64,000 bases of DNA. It comes from Bacteroidota bacterium (GTDB lineage: Bacteria > Bacteroidota > Bacteroidia > Bacteroidales > Lentimicrobiaceae). The translations under genes and the position numbers were made by a program. Of the stretch, positions 28,930 through 37,223 are shown one piece after another; position 1 is the stretch's first letter, and the number at the start of each line of letters is the position of its first letter. The stretch lies in assembly GCA_023441805.1 (NCBI GenBank), contig JAEZNO010000032.1:1-64000 (forward strand). Reading direction: 5' to 3'. A model generated the notes under the pieces. The model worked only from the letters and a program-made list of their open reading frames with translations, was not told where the DNA came from and made no database searches.

Positions 28930-28954
28930 TAATAATGAATGTTAATATTGCCGA

Positions 28955-28962
28955 CAAATATA
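28955..28962 (-). promoter_or_regulatory. Putative -7 box (TATATTTG) for the outer-membrane protein / waaA unit
   Basis: A minus-strand octamer fitting TAnnTTTG exactly, 26 bases before the start at 28929. A plus-strand box at 29030 serves the divergent sugar gene run. Confidence 0.5.
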
Positions 28963-29029
28963 AGCATTAGAGCAATATTCAGCTGCTTTAATTGTTATTC
29001 ACTTGAATTTTACCTTAGTTGTAATGTTG

Positions 29030-29037
29030 TATATTTG
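29030..29037 (+). promoter_or_regulatory. Putative -7 box (TATATTTG) for the nucleotide-sugar gene run
   Basis: An exact TAnnTTTG match 66 bases before ATG 29103. A proper -33 TTTG was not found at standard spacing. It is divergent from the box at 28955-28962. Confidence 0.5.
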
Positions 29038-29102
29038 CACTCCTGCCACAAATGGCATCCATTTTAATAAAACTCATATTAATTCTTTAATCCCGGCACT
29101 GC

Positions 29103-30236
29103 ATGAATAAGATATCAATGGTCGACCTCAAGGGTCAATATTTAAAGATCAAAGATCAAATTGACGAATCAATTGCCCGTGTTATCGATTCTACAGCTTT
29201 TATCAATGGTCCAGCTGTAAAATCCTTTCAGGAACATTTGGAGCAATATCTTGGAGTTAAACATGTTATACCATGTGCAAATGGCACTGATGCTCTGACA
29301 GTATCCATGATGGCCTTAAACCTAAAACCCGGAGATGAGGTTATCACCACTTCATTCACATTTATTGCTACTGCAGAGGTTATTGCCTTACTTGGCTTGA
29401 CACCTGTTGTTGTAGATGTTGATCCTGATACATTTAATATTGACCCTGCAGCTATCCGAAAAGCAATAACACCTAAGACTAAAGCTGTTGTACCGGTTCA
29501 TCTTTTCGGTCAATGCGCTGATATGGAAGCCATCCTTGATATTGCTGCTGAATTCAACCTTTACGTTATTGAAGACGCCTGCCAGTCAATCGGAGCTGAT
29601 TACATTTTCAAAGACGGTACACGTAAGAAATCCGGTACGATCGGACATATAGGTTGCACATCATTCTTTCCAAGTAAAAACCTTGGTTGCTACGGTGATG
29701 GCGGAGCTATTTTCACTAATGATGATGAATTGGCAAAACAGTTAAGAGGTATGGTTAATCATGGAATGACTGTCAGGTATTATCATGATTACATTGGAGT
29801 AAACAGTCGACTCGATAGTATTCAGGCCGCAGTTCTTGATGTTAAATTACCGCATCTAGATGAATATAATGCTGCAAGAAGAAAGGCTGCAGAATTCTAT
29901 GATAAAGCATTCGCAAACAACCCTAAATTGAAGGTTCCTGTCAAAGCTTCCAATTCTACCCATGTTTATCATCAATACACTATTGTTACTTCAAGAGTTG
30001 ATCGCAATGGACTGGTTGAATTTATGGCACAGCATAATATTCCGGTAATGATTTATTATCCTGTTCCTCTTCATTTACAAAAAGCATATCTCGATCCCAG
30101 ATATAAGCATGGCGATTTTCCGGTAACTGAAGCTTTGTGCGATACGGTAATCTCTCTCCCGATGCATACCGAACTTGATACTGAACAATTGAATTATATT
30201 ACCGGAACACTGCTTGAGTTTGTAAATAATCACTGA
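29103..30236 (+). CDS. DegT/DnrJ/EryC1 family PLP aminotransferase (WbpE-like)
   Basis: The 377-residue sugar aminotransferase transfers an amino group to a keto-sugar nucleotide. The PLP-binding lysine is Lys192 in SFFPSKNLGCYGDGG. The early ANGTDAL and TSFTFIATAE segments and EDACQSIGA match the family. The next gene encodes a WbpD-like acetyltransferase, which supports a WbpE-type role in making UDP-2,3-diacetamido sugars for lipopolysaccharide. The oxidation enzymes of that route (WbpA, WbpB) are not in the window. General family is firm; the exact sugar is inferred. Confidence 0.9.
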   Translation: MNKISMVDLKGQYLKIKDQIDESIARVIDSTAFINGPAVKSFQEHLEQYLGVKHVIPCANGTDALTVSMMALNLKPGDEVITTSFTFIATAEVIALLGLTPVVVDVDPDTFNIDPAAIRKAITPKTKAVVPVHLFGQCADMEAILDIAAEFNLYVIEDACQSIGADYIFKDGTRKKSGTIGHIGCTSFFPSKNLGCYGDGGAIFTNDDELAKQLRGMVNHGMTVRYYHDYIGVNSRLDSIQAAVLDVKLPHLDEYNAARRKAAEFYDKAFANNPKLKVPVKASNSTHVYHQYTIVTSRVDRNGLVEFMAQHNIPVMIYYPVPLHLQKAYLDPRYKHGDFPVTEALCDTVISLPMHTELDTEQLNYITGTLLEFVNNH

Positions 30237-30287
30237 AAACGATATAGACGGTTTTCCGTTTGATTTAATTAACAAAGGTTGCTTACA

Positions 30288-30875
30288 ATGGAAAAAACGA
30301 ACAATTACTTCGCCCATGAAACTGCAGTAATCGATGAGGGGTGCACTATTGGTAATGGAGTTAAAATATGGCATTTCAGCCATATCATGGAAGGATGTAC
30401 TATAGGTGATGACTGTAACATTGGTCAAAATGTAGTTGTTTCACCCGGAGTCATTTTAGGCAGGAATGTTAAAATACAGAATAACGTATCGATATACACT
30501 GGAGTCATCTGTGAGGATGATGTCTTTCTGGGACCTTCAATGGTGTTTACCAATGTAGTAAATCCACGCAGTGCTGTTAATCGAAGGGGTAATTATACAA
30601 AAACTATCGTCAAAAAAGGAGCATCAATTGGTGCCAACGCTACAATAGTATGTGGTCACGATATTGGTGAATATGCGTTTATAGGTGCAGGAGCTGTGGT
30701 TACTAAAGAAGTGCTCCCTTTTGCTCTGGTGGTTGGAAATCCTGCCCGACAAACCGGATGGATGAGCCGATACGGTCATCGGTTGAAATTCGATGAGACA
30801 GGTATAGCTGTTTGTCCTGAAAGCAAAGAAAAATACCAACTGAAAAACGGACGTGTTAATATAGTGTCAGAATAG
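30288..30875 (+). CDS. Left-handed beta-helix sugar N-acetyltransferase (WbpD-like)
   Basis: The 195-residue product is a hexapeptide-repeat acyltransferase. Isoleucine-patch repeats run from about residue 10 to 145 ([49 protein letters not shown]). The [12 protein letters not shown] segment is typical of WbpD/WlbB enzymes, which acetylate the 3-amino group of UDP-GlcNAc3NA using acetyl-CoA. ATG 30288 was chosen over TTG 30279 for a normal start. It follows the aminotransferase by 51 bases. Confidence 0.88.
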   Translation: MEKTNNYFAHETAVIDEGCTIGNGVKIWHFSHIMEGCTIGDDCNIGQNVVVSPGVILGRNVKIQNNVSIYTGVICEDDVFLGPSMVFTNVVNPRSAVNRRGNYTKTIVKKGASIGANATIVCGHDIGEYAFIGAGAVVTKEVLPFALVVGNPARQTGWMSRYGHRLKFDETGIAVCPESKEKYQLKNGRVNIVSE

Positions 30876-30896
30876 TACAATAAAAATTTATTTTAC

Positions 30897-31934
30897 ATGA
30901 AGATACTCGTTACCGGAGGTACCGGATATATTGGGTCACACACAGTTGTAGAACTTCAAAATAAGGGTTTTGATGTTGTAATCGTTGATAATCTGTCGAA
31001 TTCCTTTGAATTCGTAATTGATCGTATTGCTGAAATTACAGGTAAACGACCTGAATTTCATAAAGTTGATCTCTCAGAAGCCGAACCAACTGCCGAGTTC
31101 TTCAAAAAGCATCCTGACCTTGATGGAATTATCCATTTTGCAGCTTATAAGGCAGTGGGCGAATCAATGGAGAAGCCTCTTGAATATTACAGAAACAATA
31201 TCCAATCGTTGCTAAATGTAATGCAGGGTATGAAAGACCACAATATTACAAATCTGGTATTTTCATCATCATGCACCGTGTATGGACAACCGGATGAACT
31301 TCCTGTAAAAGAAACTTCTCCAATCAAAGAAGCCTGGTCGCCTTATGGCAATACTAAACAAATGGCTGAGCAGATAATTAAATTCATTGTCAATGCCTCA
31401 TCCATCAGGGCAATTTCATTACGATATTTCAATCCCATAGGTGCACACCCTAGTGCATTAATTGGCGAACTTCCTATTGGTGTGCCGAATAACCTGGTCC
31501 CTTTCATTACCCAGACAGCTATCGGAAAGCGCGAGATGCTACAAGTCTTTGGCTCTGATTATAATACTCCTGACGGCACTGCTATCCGCGATTATATACA
31601 TGTAGTTGACCTTGCCCAGGCTCACGTCTGTGCTGTTGACAGGATGATATCCGGAAAAACACATAATAATTTTGAGGTATTCAACCTGGGTACAGGAAAC
31701 GGATTCAGCGTATTAGAAGTGATAAAGTCATTCGAACAAGTTTCAGGACAAAAACTTAACTACCGGATTGTTGACAGGCGGCCGGGTGACATCGAGAAAG
31801 TATGGGCTGACACATCGTATGCTAATAAGGAACTCGGATGGGTTGCCCAAAGAACCCTGAATGACATGATGGCTTCAGCCTGGAACTGGGAGCTTGCACT
31901 CTCTTCAAAAGAAATTATAACGGATAAATTATAA
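30897..31934 (+). CDS. galE: UDP-glucose 4-epimerase
   Basis: The 345-residue extended short-chain dehydrogenase interconverts UDP-glucose and UDP-galactose. GGTGYIG (7-13) binds NAD, SSSCTVYG holds the catalytic serine, and Tyr150/Lys154 in SPYGNTK form the catalytic pair. The RYFNPIGAHPSALIGE segment is diagnostic of GalE. It lies 21 bases after the acetyltransferase and three bases before rfbB, within one surface-sugar run. Confidence 0.95.
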   Translation: MKILVTGGTGYIGSHTVVELQNKGFDVVIVDNLSNSFEFVIDRIAEITGKRPEFHKVDLSEAEPTAEFFKKHPDLDGIIHFAAYKAVGESMEKPLEYYRNNIQSLLNVMQGMKDHNITNLVFSSSCTVYGQPDELPVKETSPIKEAWSPYGNTKQMAEQIIKFIVNASSIRAISLRYFNPIGAHPSALIGELPIGVPNNLVPFITQTAIGKREMLQVFGSDYNTPDGTAIRDYIHVVDLAQAHVCAVDRMISGKTHNNFEVFNLGTGNGFSVLEVIKSFEQVSGQKLNYRIVDRRPGDIEKVWADTSYANKELGWVAQRTLNDMMASAWNWELALSSKEIITDKL

Positions 31935-31937
31935 GCC

Positions 31938-32990
31938 ATGAAAAATATCTTAATTACCGGAGGTGCCGGATTTATCGGATCGCATGTAGTACGACTCTTT
32001 GTAAATAAATACCCTGAATATCATATCGTAAATCTCGATAAACTCACATACGCCGGAAACCTCGAGAACCTGAGAGATGTTAAATCTGCTCCAAACTACT
32101 CATTCGTTAAGGGCGATATCACCGACGGAATATTTATTTCAGACCTGTTCAGCAAGTGGAATTTTGACGGAGTAATCCACCTTGCTGCTGAATCACATGT
32201 GGATAGGTCAATCTCTAATCCTATGGAGTTTATAATGACCAATATTGTGGGAACTGTGAATTTGCTAAATGCCGCCCTTGCAAATTGGAAATCAAATTGC
32301 GAAGAGAAACGCTTTTATCACATTTCAACTGATGAGGTTTATGGTTCATTAGGCGAAACCGGGAAGTTTATGGAGACAACTTCGTATGATCCAAGGAGTC
32401 CGTATTCAGCAAGCAAAGCTGGCAGTGATCACCTTGTAAGGGCTTACTTCCATACTTACGGGTTACCTGTTATTGTGTCAAATTGTTCCAATAACTATGG
32501 CCCATATCAGTTCCCTGAAAAGCTAATTCCTTTGTTTATTCACAATATCCGAAATAAAAAGCCGCTGCCTGTTTATGGTAAGGGTGAAAATATCCGCGAT
32601 TGGCTGTATGTTGAAGACCATGCAAGGGCTATTGACCTGTTATTCCATAAAGCAAGAATTGGCCAAACCTACAATATAGGGGGTAATAATGAGTGGAAAA
32701 ACATCGATCTGATCCATAAGCTTTGCGCCATTATGGACGAGCGCTTAAACCGTAAACCCGGTGAATCTGCTGAACTTATCACTTACGTGAAAGATCGTGC
32801 AGGTCATGATTTAAGGTATGCCATAGATGCTTCAAAAATAAAAGATGAGTTTAGCTGGGAGCCGGCTGTTAAATTCACTGAAGGATTTGAATCCACTGTT
32901 GATTGGTACCTGGCAAATGAAGCATGGTTGAATAATGTTACTTCAGGTGAATACCAGAATTATTACAAACAACAATATGTAACCAGGTAA
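31938..32990 (+). CDS. rfbB: dTDP-glucose 4,6-dehydratase
   Basis: The 350-residue enzyme makes dTDP-4-keto-6-deoxyglucose from dTDP-glucose. Visible are the NAD loop GGAGFIG (8-14), ISTDEVYG with the catalytic Asp132 and Glu133, and Tyr156/Lys160 in SPYSASKAGSDH. SNCSNNYGPYQFPEKLIP and YGKGENIRDWLYVEDH complete the signature. The usual partners rfbA, rfbC and rfbD are not in the window, so the rest of the rhamnose route must lie elsewhere or the intermediate goes to another sugar. Confidence 0.95.
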   Translation: MKNILITGGAGFIGSHVVRLFVNKYPEYHIVNLDKLTYAGNLENLRDVKSAPNYSFVKGDITDGIFISDLFSKWNFDGVIHLAAESHVDRSISNPMEFIMTNIVGTVNLLNAALANWKSNCEEKRFYHISTDEVYGSLGETGKFMETTSYDPRSPYSASKAGSDHLVRAYFHTYGLPVIVSNCSNNYGPYQFPEKLIPLFIHNIRNKKPLPVYGKGENIRDWLYVEDHARAIDLLFHKARIGQTYNIGGNNEWKNIDLIHKLCAIMDERLNRKPGESAELITYVKDRAGHDLRYAIDASKIKDEFSWEPAVKFTEGFESTVDWYLANEAWLNNVTSGEYQNYYKQQYVTR

Positions 32991-33016
32991 TCTAATCGAT
33001 CTCCGACAATCTGAAA

Positions 33017-33895
33017 TTATTGAGCACTTAAGGCTTCAACCTCAGGTGCAATCTTCTTAACAAGTCCCTGCAATACTGTTCCCGGACCAACTTCTACAAA
33101 AGTAGTTGCTCCGTCAGCAACCATATTCTGAACGGTTTGTGTCCATCTTACAGGAGCTGTCAGTTGCTTAACCAGGTTTTCTTTTATGATTGCCGGATCA
33201 GTAACAGCCTGTGCTGAAACATTTTGATATACCGGACAAACAGGAGTGCTGAAATTTGTATTGTTAATTGCATCGGCTAGCTCAATCCTTGCAGGCTCCA
33301 TAAGTGGTGAGTGGAATGCACCTCCAACTTTGAGTGGTAAAGCTCTTTTCGCACCTGCAGATTTCAATTTCTCACATGCAATTTCAATGCCTGCTATTGA
33401 ACCTGAAATAACTAACTGTCCCGGACTATTATAATTGGCAGGAACAACTATCTCATCAATGTCTTTCAGAACTTCCTCAACTTTAGTGTCGTCAAGGCCA
33501 AGGATAGCTGCCATTGTACTTGGCTCAGCCTCACACGCTTTCTGCATTGCCATGGCACGCGCATAAACAAGCTTGAGGCCATCTTCGAACGACAAAGCAC
33601 CGGCTGCCACTAATGCCGAAAATTCACCTAACGAATGGCCTGCAGTCATATCAGGCTTAAATTGATCGCCTAATGTTTTTGCTAAAATAACTGAGTGAAG
33701 AAAGATTGCCGGTTGGGTAACTTTAGTCTGCCTGAGGTCTTCATCTGTACCCTCAAACATCAAATCAGTAATCCTGAAACCCAAAATTTCGTTGGCTTTC
33801 TCAAACATGGCTTTTGCTGTGGGGTTCGTATCATATAGATTCTTACCCATGCCTGTAAACTGTGCACCCTGACCGGGGAATACGTATGCTTTCAT
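33017..33895 (-). CDS. fabD: Malonyl-CoA:ACP transacylase
   Basis: The 292-residue enzyme loads malonyl groups on acyl carrier protein for fatty acid synthesis. The nucleophile Ser88 lies in GHSLGE and the catalytic His195 in GGAFHSPLM. The N-terminal FPGQGAQFTGMG and C-terminal VEVGPGTVLQGLVKKI are intact. It is convergent with rfbB and preceded by its own leftward -7 box at 33924-33931, so it is probably transcribed separately from the aminotransferase upstream. Confidence 0.95.
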   Translation of the reverse strand: MKAYVFPGQGAQFTGMGKNLYDTNPTAKAMFEKANEILGFRITDLMFEGTDEDLRQTKVTQPAIFLHSVILAKTLGDQFKPDMTAGHSLGEFSALVAAGALSFEDGLKLVYARAMAMQKACEAEPSTMAAILGLDDTKVEEVLKDIDEIVVPANYNSPGQLVISGSIAGIEIACEKLKSAGAKRALPLKVGGAFHSPLMEPARIELADAINNTNFSTPVCPVYQNVSAQAVTDPAIIKENLVKQLTAPVRWTQTVQNMVADGATTFVEVGPGTVLQGLVKKIAPEVEALSAQ

Positions 33896-33923
33896 AATTG
33901 GTTCAGTTATTCATTTGGTGGCG

Positions 33924-33931
33924 CAAAGATA
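33924..33931 (-). promoter_or_regulatory. Putative -7 box (TATCTTTG) for fabD
   Basis: A minus-strand exact match to TAnnTTTG, 29 bases before the fabD start and 17 bases after the end of the upstream aminotransferase gene. Confidence 0.5.
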
Positions 33932-33948
33932 ATACTTTTCGAAAAAGA

Positions 33949-35052
33949 CTATAAAACAGACTCCCATGCCGACAGAGCCTCAGGCATGTTCGATCTCCCA
34001 AAACCTATCCTGAAGTGCTTCTCACCATATTCAAACATTTCGGCGGGAACAAGCATTATTCCTGTTCTCTTTACAATTTCTTCAGCATACTCTAGTGTCG
34101 GTTTGCCGATATTTACTTCCACAAGTGCAGTAGAACCTGCTCGTGGTTCTTTATATGAAGGGAAATTCTCAGGATGCCTGCTTACAAATTCAGCAAAGTG
34201 CTTCTTGTTTTTCCTTATTTTATCAAGATTCACTTCAATGAACTTCTCACTGTTGTTGAGAGCTATCATTGTCAGCACTTCAGCAGGTGCACTGTTACAA
34301 ATTGTAAAATAGTCTTTGTAAGACTGCATTTTTTGCAAAAGCTCCCTATTGTGCGATACAACCCACCCTATCCGTAAACCTGCCAGACCAAAGGATTTAG
34401 CGGTTCCCCATAAACAAATACAGTTTTCATACAGATCAACCAGTGAATCGTTAAGATTCGACTTGTCGTGTACCAGTTTATGGTACATCTCATCCGAAAA
34501 TACAAATGTATTATTCCGCCGTACTATTTGAATCAATCTGTCGAGCTCTTCTCTTGTCGGATAAAAACCTGTCGGATTGTGGGGAAAATTAACAATCAGC
34601 ATTTTAGTTCTTACTGACACTAATTGCGCCAGGTCATCAACATTATAACCACCCTGATCATTCGGTTCCCAGAAAACCAACTTACATCCGATAGATCGGG
34701 CAACTTGATAGAGTGACTGGTATACAGGTCTCATGCAAACTACTTCATCACCTGCACTGAGAACAAGATTCATCAAAATGAAGTTTGCCTCACCCGGTGA
34801 AAGCACAAATACATCATCCGGCGTAATTGTGTTGTAATGTCGTGAAATTGCTTCACGCAACAACGGGTGACCGAGTGAGTCGGTGTAGCCAAGTGTGAGG
34901 TTATCCCATAATCGTTGTTCACCCTGTTCAGCTGCATCCAGCACGTATTGCATACTAAAACCATCACAATCAGAACTTGATAGCAGGTATTTTACATTGA
35001 ATTCATACTTGGCAAAATATCGTTCCAGCTTGAATGGTTCAATCTGCATCAT
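33949..35052 (-). CDS. Class I/II PLP-dependent aminotransferase
   Basis: The 367-residue fold-type I aminotransferase has the expected PLP-site segments: SPGEANFILMNLVL, NFPHNPTGFYPT, a DEMYHKLV loop and the Schiff-base lysine Lys219 in GTAKSFGLAGLRIGW. The late FRIGFGR holds the carboxylate-binding arginine. It may act on an amino acid, but the donor and acceptor cannot be read from sequence. It starts 27 bases after the folE stop and ends the long leftward run that begins with the PorW-like gene. Confidence 0.86.
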   Translation of the reverse strand: MMQIEPFKLERYFAKYEFNVKYLLSSSDCDGFSMQYVLDAAEQGEQRLWDNLTLGYTDSLGHPLLREAISRHYNTITPDDVFVLSPGEANFILMNLVLSAGDEVVCMRPVYQSLYQVARSIGCKLVFWEPNDQGGYNVDDLAQLVSVRTKMLIVNFPHNPTGFYPTREELDRLIQIVRRNNTFVFSDEMYHKLVHDKSNLNDSLVDLYENCICLWGTAKSFGLAGLRIGWVVSHNRELLQKMQSYKDYFTICNSAPAEVLTMIALNNSEKFIEVNLDKIRKNKKHFAEFVSRHPENFPSYKEPRAGSTALVEVNIGKPTLEYAEEIVKRTGIMLVPAEMFEYGEKHFRIGFGRSNMPEALSAWESVL

Positions 35053-35079
35053 AGTGCCGTTTCAATCTTTGCAAAGTGA

Positions 35080-35772
35080 TTAATGAAGTTTCGATCCTAT
35101 AAGATGGATAAACTCAGCACGTGTTTTATCAACCAGAAAAGCGCCTGTGAAATCAGAAGTTGTAGTAACTGAATTTTGTTTCTGAATACCTCTCATGCTC
35201 ATGCACATGTGTTGGGCTTCAATAACAACAGCAACTCCAAGGGGCTTAAGTGTATTGTTAATTACCTCTTTAATCTGGGTAGTAAGTCTTTCCTGAACCT
35301 GAAGCCTTCTTGCAAATGCATCAACAACACGTGGTATTTTACTCAGTCCAACGATGTATCCGTTTGGAATATAAGCAACATGTGCCTTGCCAAAGAAAGG
35401 AATCATATGGTGTTCGCAAAGTGAATAAATTTCTATATCCTTTACTATTACCATCTGTTTGTAATCTTCTTTGAACATAGCAGAGCGCAGCATCTCCTCA
35501 GGGTTAACGTCATAACCATGAGTGAGAAATTGCATCGCTTTAGCAACTCTTTCAGGGGTCTTCAGTAATCCTTCGCGGGCAGGGTCTTCTCCTATCAGCT
35601 TAAGAATTTCTTTATAGTGATTTCCAAGTTTTACCAAAGTTTTTGGATTGTATGTATCACGACGATGGTATCCGATTTCAATTGCATAATCATCCATCAT
35701 ATTTTCAATGACCATATCATTCAATCCTTCTTTTAATCCGTCATTTTCCATTTCTTCTTTTTTTTTCTTCAC
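35080..35772 (-). CDS. folE: GTP cyclohydrolase I
   Basis: The 230-residue enzyme turns GTP into 7,8-dihydroneopterin triphosphate, the first step to folate and queuosine precursors. Zinc ligands are visible in [12 protein letters not shown] (Cys, His) and [11 protein letters not shown] (second Cys). [19 protein letters not shown] is the usual signature. The N-terminal 35 residues are a variable charged extension. Its start overlaps the queD stop by four bases, so the two are translationally coupled and share substrate flow. Confidence 0.96.
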   Translation of the reverse strand: MKKKKEEMENDGLKEGLNDMVIENMMDDYAIEIGYHRRDTYNPKTLVKLGNHYKEILKLIGEDPAREGLLKTPERVAKAMQFLTHGYDVNPEEMLRSAMFKEDYKQMVIVKDIEIYSLCEHHMIPFFGKAHVAYIPNGYIVGLSKIPRVVDAFARRLQVQERLTTQIKEVINNTLKPLGVAVVIEAQHMCMSMRGIQKQNSVTTTSDFTGAFLVDKTRAEFIHLIGSKLH

Positions 35773-36182
35773 GATCCGTAATATTCTACAAAGTTTCTTT
35801 CGGTTTCATATAGCTTAATGCAATGCAACCTGGCACCATGCTCAATAATCGTGCCTTCCAATTCTTTCCATATTTGAATGGCGATATTCTCAGCTGATGG
35901 CAGTATACCTGTCATGAAATCAACCTCTAAATTAATGTTCTTGTGATCCATTTTCTCAATGATCTTGTCATTGATGATGTTACTCAGCGTTTTTAGATTG
36001 ATGAGAAAACCTGTCTCAGGATTGACTTCACCTTTTATTGTAACAAATAAGGCATAATTATGCCCATGCCAATTTGGATTTGAGCATTTGCCAAAAATTT
36101 CCATATTCTGTTCATCAGTGAACTCAGGCTTAAAGAGTCGGTGAGCCGAATTAAAGTGCTCTTGCCGTGTAATATAGATCAT
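35769..36182 (-). CDS. queD: 6-carboxy-5,6,7,8-tetrahydropterin synthase / 6-pyruvoyl tetrahydropterin synthase family
   Basis: The 137-residue T-fold enzyme uses the product of FolE. Zinc ligands are His14 in NSAHRL and His39/His41 in WHGHNY; Cys33 in GKCSNPN is the probable catalytic cysteine. QueD makes 6-carboxytetrahydropterin for queuosine. The related PTPS uses a slightly different active site, so the exact product is inferred from bacterial context. It is coupled to folE by a four-base overlap. Confidence 0.9.
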   Translation of the reverse strand: MIYITRQEHFNSAHRLFKPEFTDEQNMEIFGKCSNPNWHGHNYALFVTIKGEVNPETGFLINLKTLSNIINDKIIEKMDHKNINLEVDFMTGILPSAENIAIQIWKELEGTIIEHGARLHCIKLYETERNFVEYYGS

Positions 36183-36216
36183 ACTTTTATTTTCAATAAT
36201 TTGTTCTAAAATTTCA

Positions 36217-36606
36217 TTATTTATGTAATCTTCTATTTGCTTTTAACAAATTGAAGACCTCAAAGACAGTAAAAATGAGGTATAAAATGAAGAAACTGAC
36301 AATAAAGTTGACTGCATCAGCGATGTTATAAATTCCATAAATGATTAAGATTGCCAGATATAACAGTAGTTTTACTGTTGTATTTGTTAGATAAACATTT
36401 ATGAATTTATTTGGTGCTTTCTCAGTCTTCTTATGTATATAAAGAAATGAAATCAAAGTTGCAGCGGTATGAAATATCAAAAGGAATGGAAGGGTAGGTG
36501 TAACGTACTGAGGTGAAATTATTAATACTGTAATAATGATACATATGCCTATGATGGAGGCAAGGATCATCAGCTTTTTTACGAATGCTTTTATTTCACT
36601 ATTCAT
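36217..36606 (-). CDS. AtpI-like small membrane protein
   Basis: The 129-residue product has four predicted transmembrane helices (about 12-30, 36-52, 68-88 and 93-115) and a basic tail. In related Bacteroidota genomes a similar small membrane gene stands between AtpZ and the ATP synthase a-subunit gene, as an AtpI-like accessory. Here the AtpZ neighbour is present but no F0 genes follow; queD does. The assignment rests on topology and position rather than motif, so it is tentative. It overlaps the atpZ stop by eight bases. Confidence 0.55.
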   Translation of the reverse strand: MNSEIKAFVKKLMILASIIGICIIITVLIISPQYVTPTLPFLLIFHTAATLISFLYIHKKTEKAPNKFINVYLTNTTVKLLLYLAILIIYGIYNIADAVNFIVSFFILYLIFTVFEVFNLLKANRRLHK

Positions 36607-36829
36607 GTGGTTTATTATTTGAATTAAATTGTCTGATAAAAAGCCAGATTGCCAGGAAAACAGATCCCAGAGAAAAGATTATTGTAAAGATAGGGAAAGC
36701 AATATTGAGCCACTGATCAAGTTTATAACCTCCAAAACTACCACCGGCAATTATAAAGATCATCTGAGCAGCCATGCCTGAGTATCGGGCATAAGGCTTT
36801 AAAGGATCTTCATCGTTCTGTGGTTTCAT
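36599..36829 (-). CDS. AtpZ/AtpI family F0F1 ATP synthase accessory protein
   Basis: The 76-residue product has two transmembrane helices (about 17-36 and 43-64) with the family pattern YARYSGMAAQMIFIIAGG and GYKLDQWL. These proteins help assemble or form Mg/Ca pores with ATP synthase. ATG 36829 was chosen because the longer frame (to 36907) runs into the bactofilin gene. The start overlaps the bactofilin stop by 20 bases, which suggests coupling. F0 subunit genes are absent nearby. Confidence 0.78.
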   Translation of the reverse strand: MKPQNDEDPLKPYARYSGMAAQMIFIIAGGSFGGYKLDQWLNIAFPIFTIIFSLGSVFLAIWLFIRQFNSNNKPHE

Positions 36830-37205
36830 GTTCAGTGTATGAATGAGCCTGTTCAATTGGCATACCATCCATCTTGCATGTTCCGGTGAATCGGGCACCG
36901 GGTTCAATCGCTAACTTATTAATAATTATATCGCCTACTACAACTGCAGTTGCTTTTAATGATAACAGTTCTTTAACTCTGATAACACCATTTACTTTAC
37001 CTTCAACATCAGCATTAATGCAGTTTATCTCACCCTCAACTGTTCCGGTTGATCCCAAAATTACTTTACCACCTGCAGTTACTGTGCCTGTTAAAGTGCC
37101 GTCAATTCGAATATTACCGTTCGACTCAATGTCGCCTGTAATTATTGTCCCCGATTGAATCAAATTGGCTGATGGGGGGGCTTCGGGTATGTTATTCTTG
37201 GCCAT
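36810..37205 (-). CDS. Bactofilin (polymer-forming cytoskeletal protein)
   Basis: The 131-residue protein has the bactofilin core of repeated short beta-strands (about 22-112; GDIESNGNIRIDGTLTGTV, GKVILGSTGTVEGEI), forming a right-handed beta-helix that assembles into nucleotide-free filaments. Short flexible tails flank the core. Bactofilins scaffold cell-wall enzymes or localised complexes. It stands 18 bases after the PorW-like gene and just before atpZ, in the usual Bacteroidota order with AtpZ. Confidence 0.93.
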   Translation of the reverse strand: MAKNNIPEAPPSANLIQSGTIITGDIESNGNIRIDGTLTGTVTAGGKVILGSTGTVEGEINCINADVEGKVNGVIRVKELLSLKATAVVVGDIIINKLAIEPGARFTGTCKMDGMPIEQAHSYTEHETTER

Positions 37206-37223
37206 ATTTATTAATGTTGGTTG

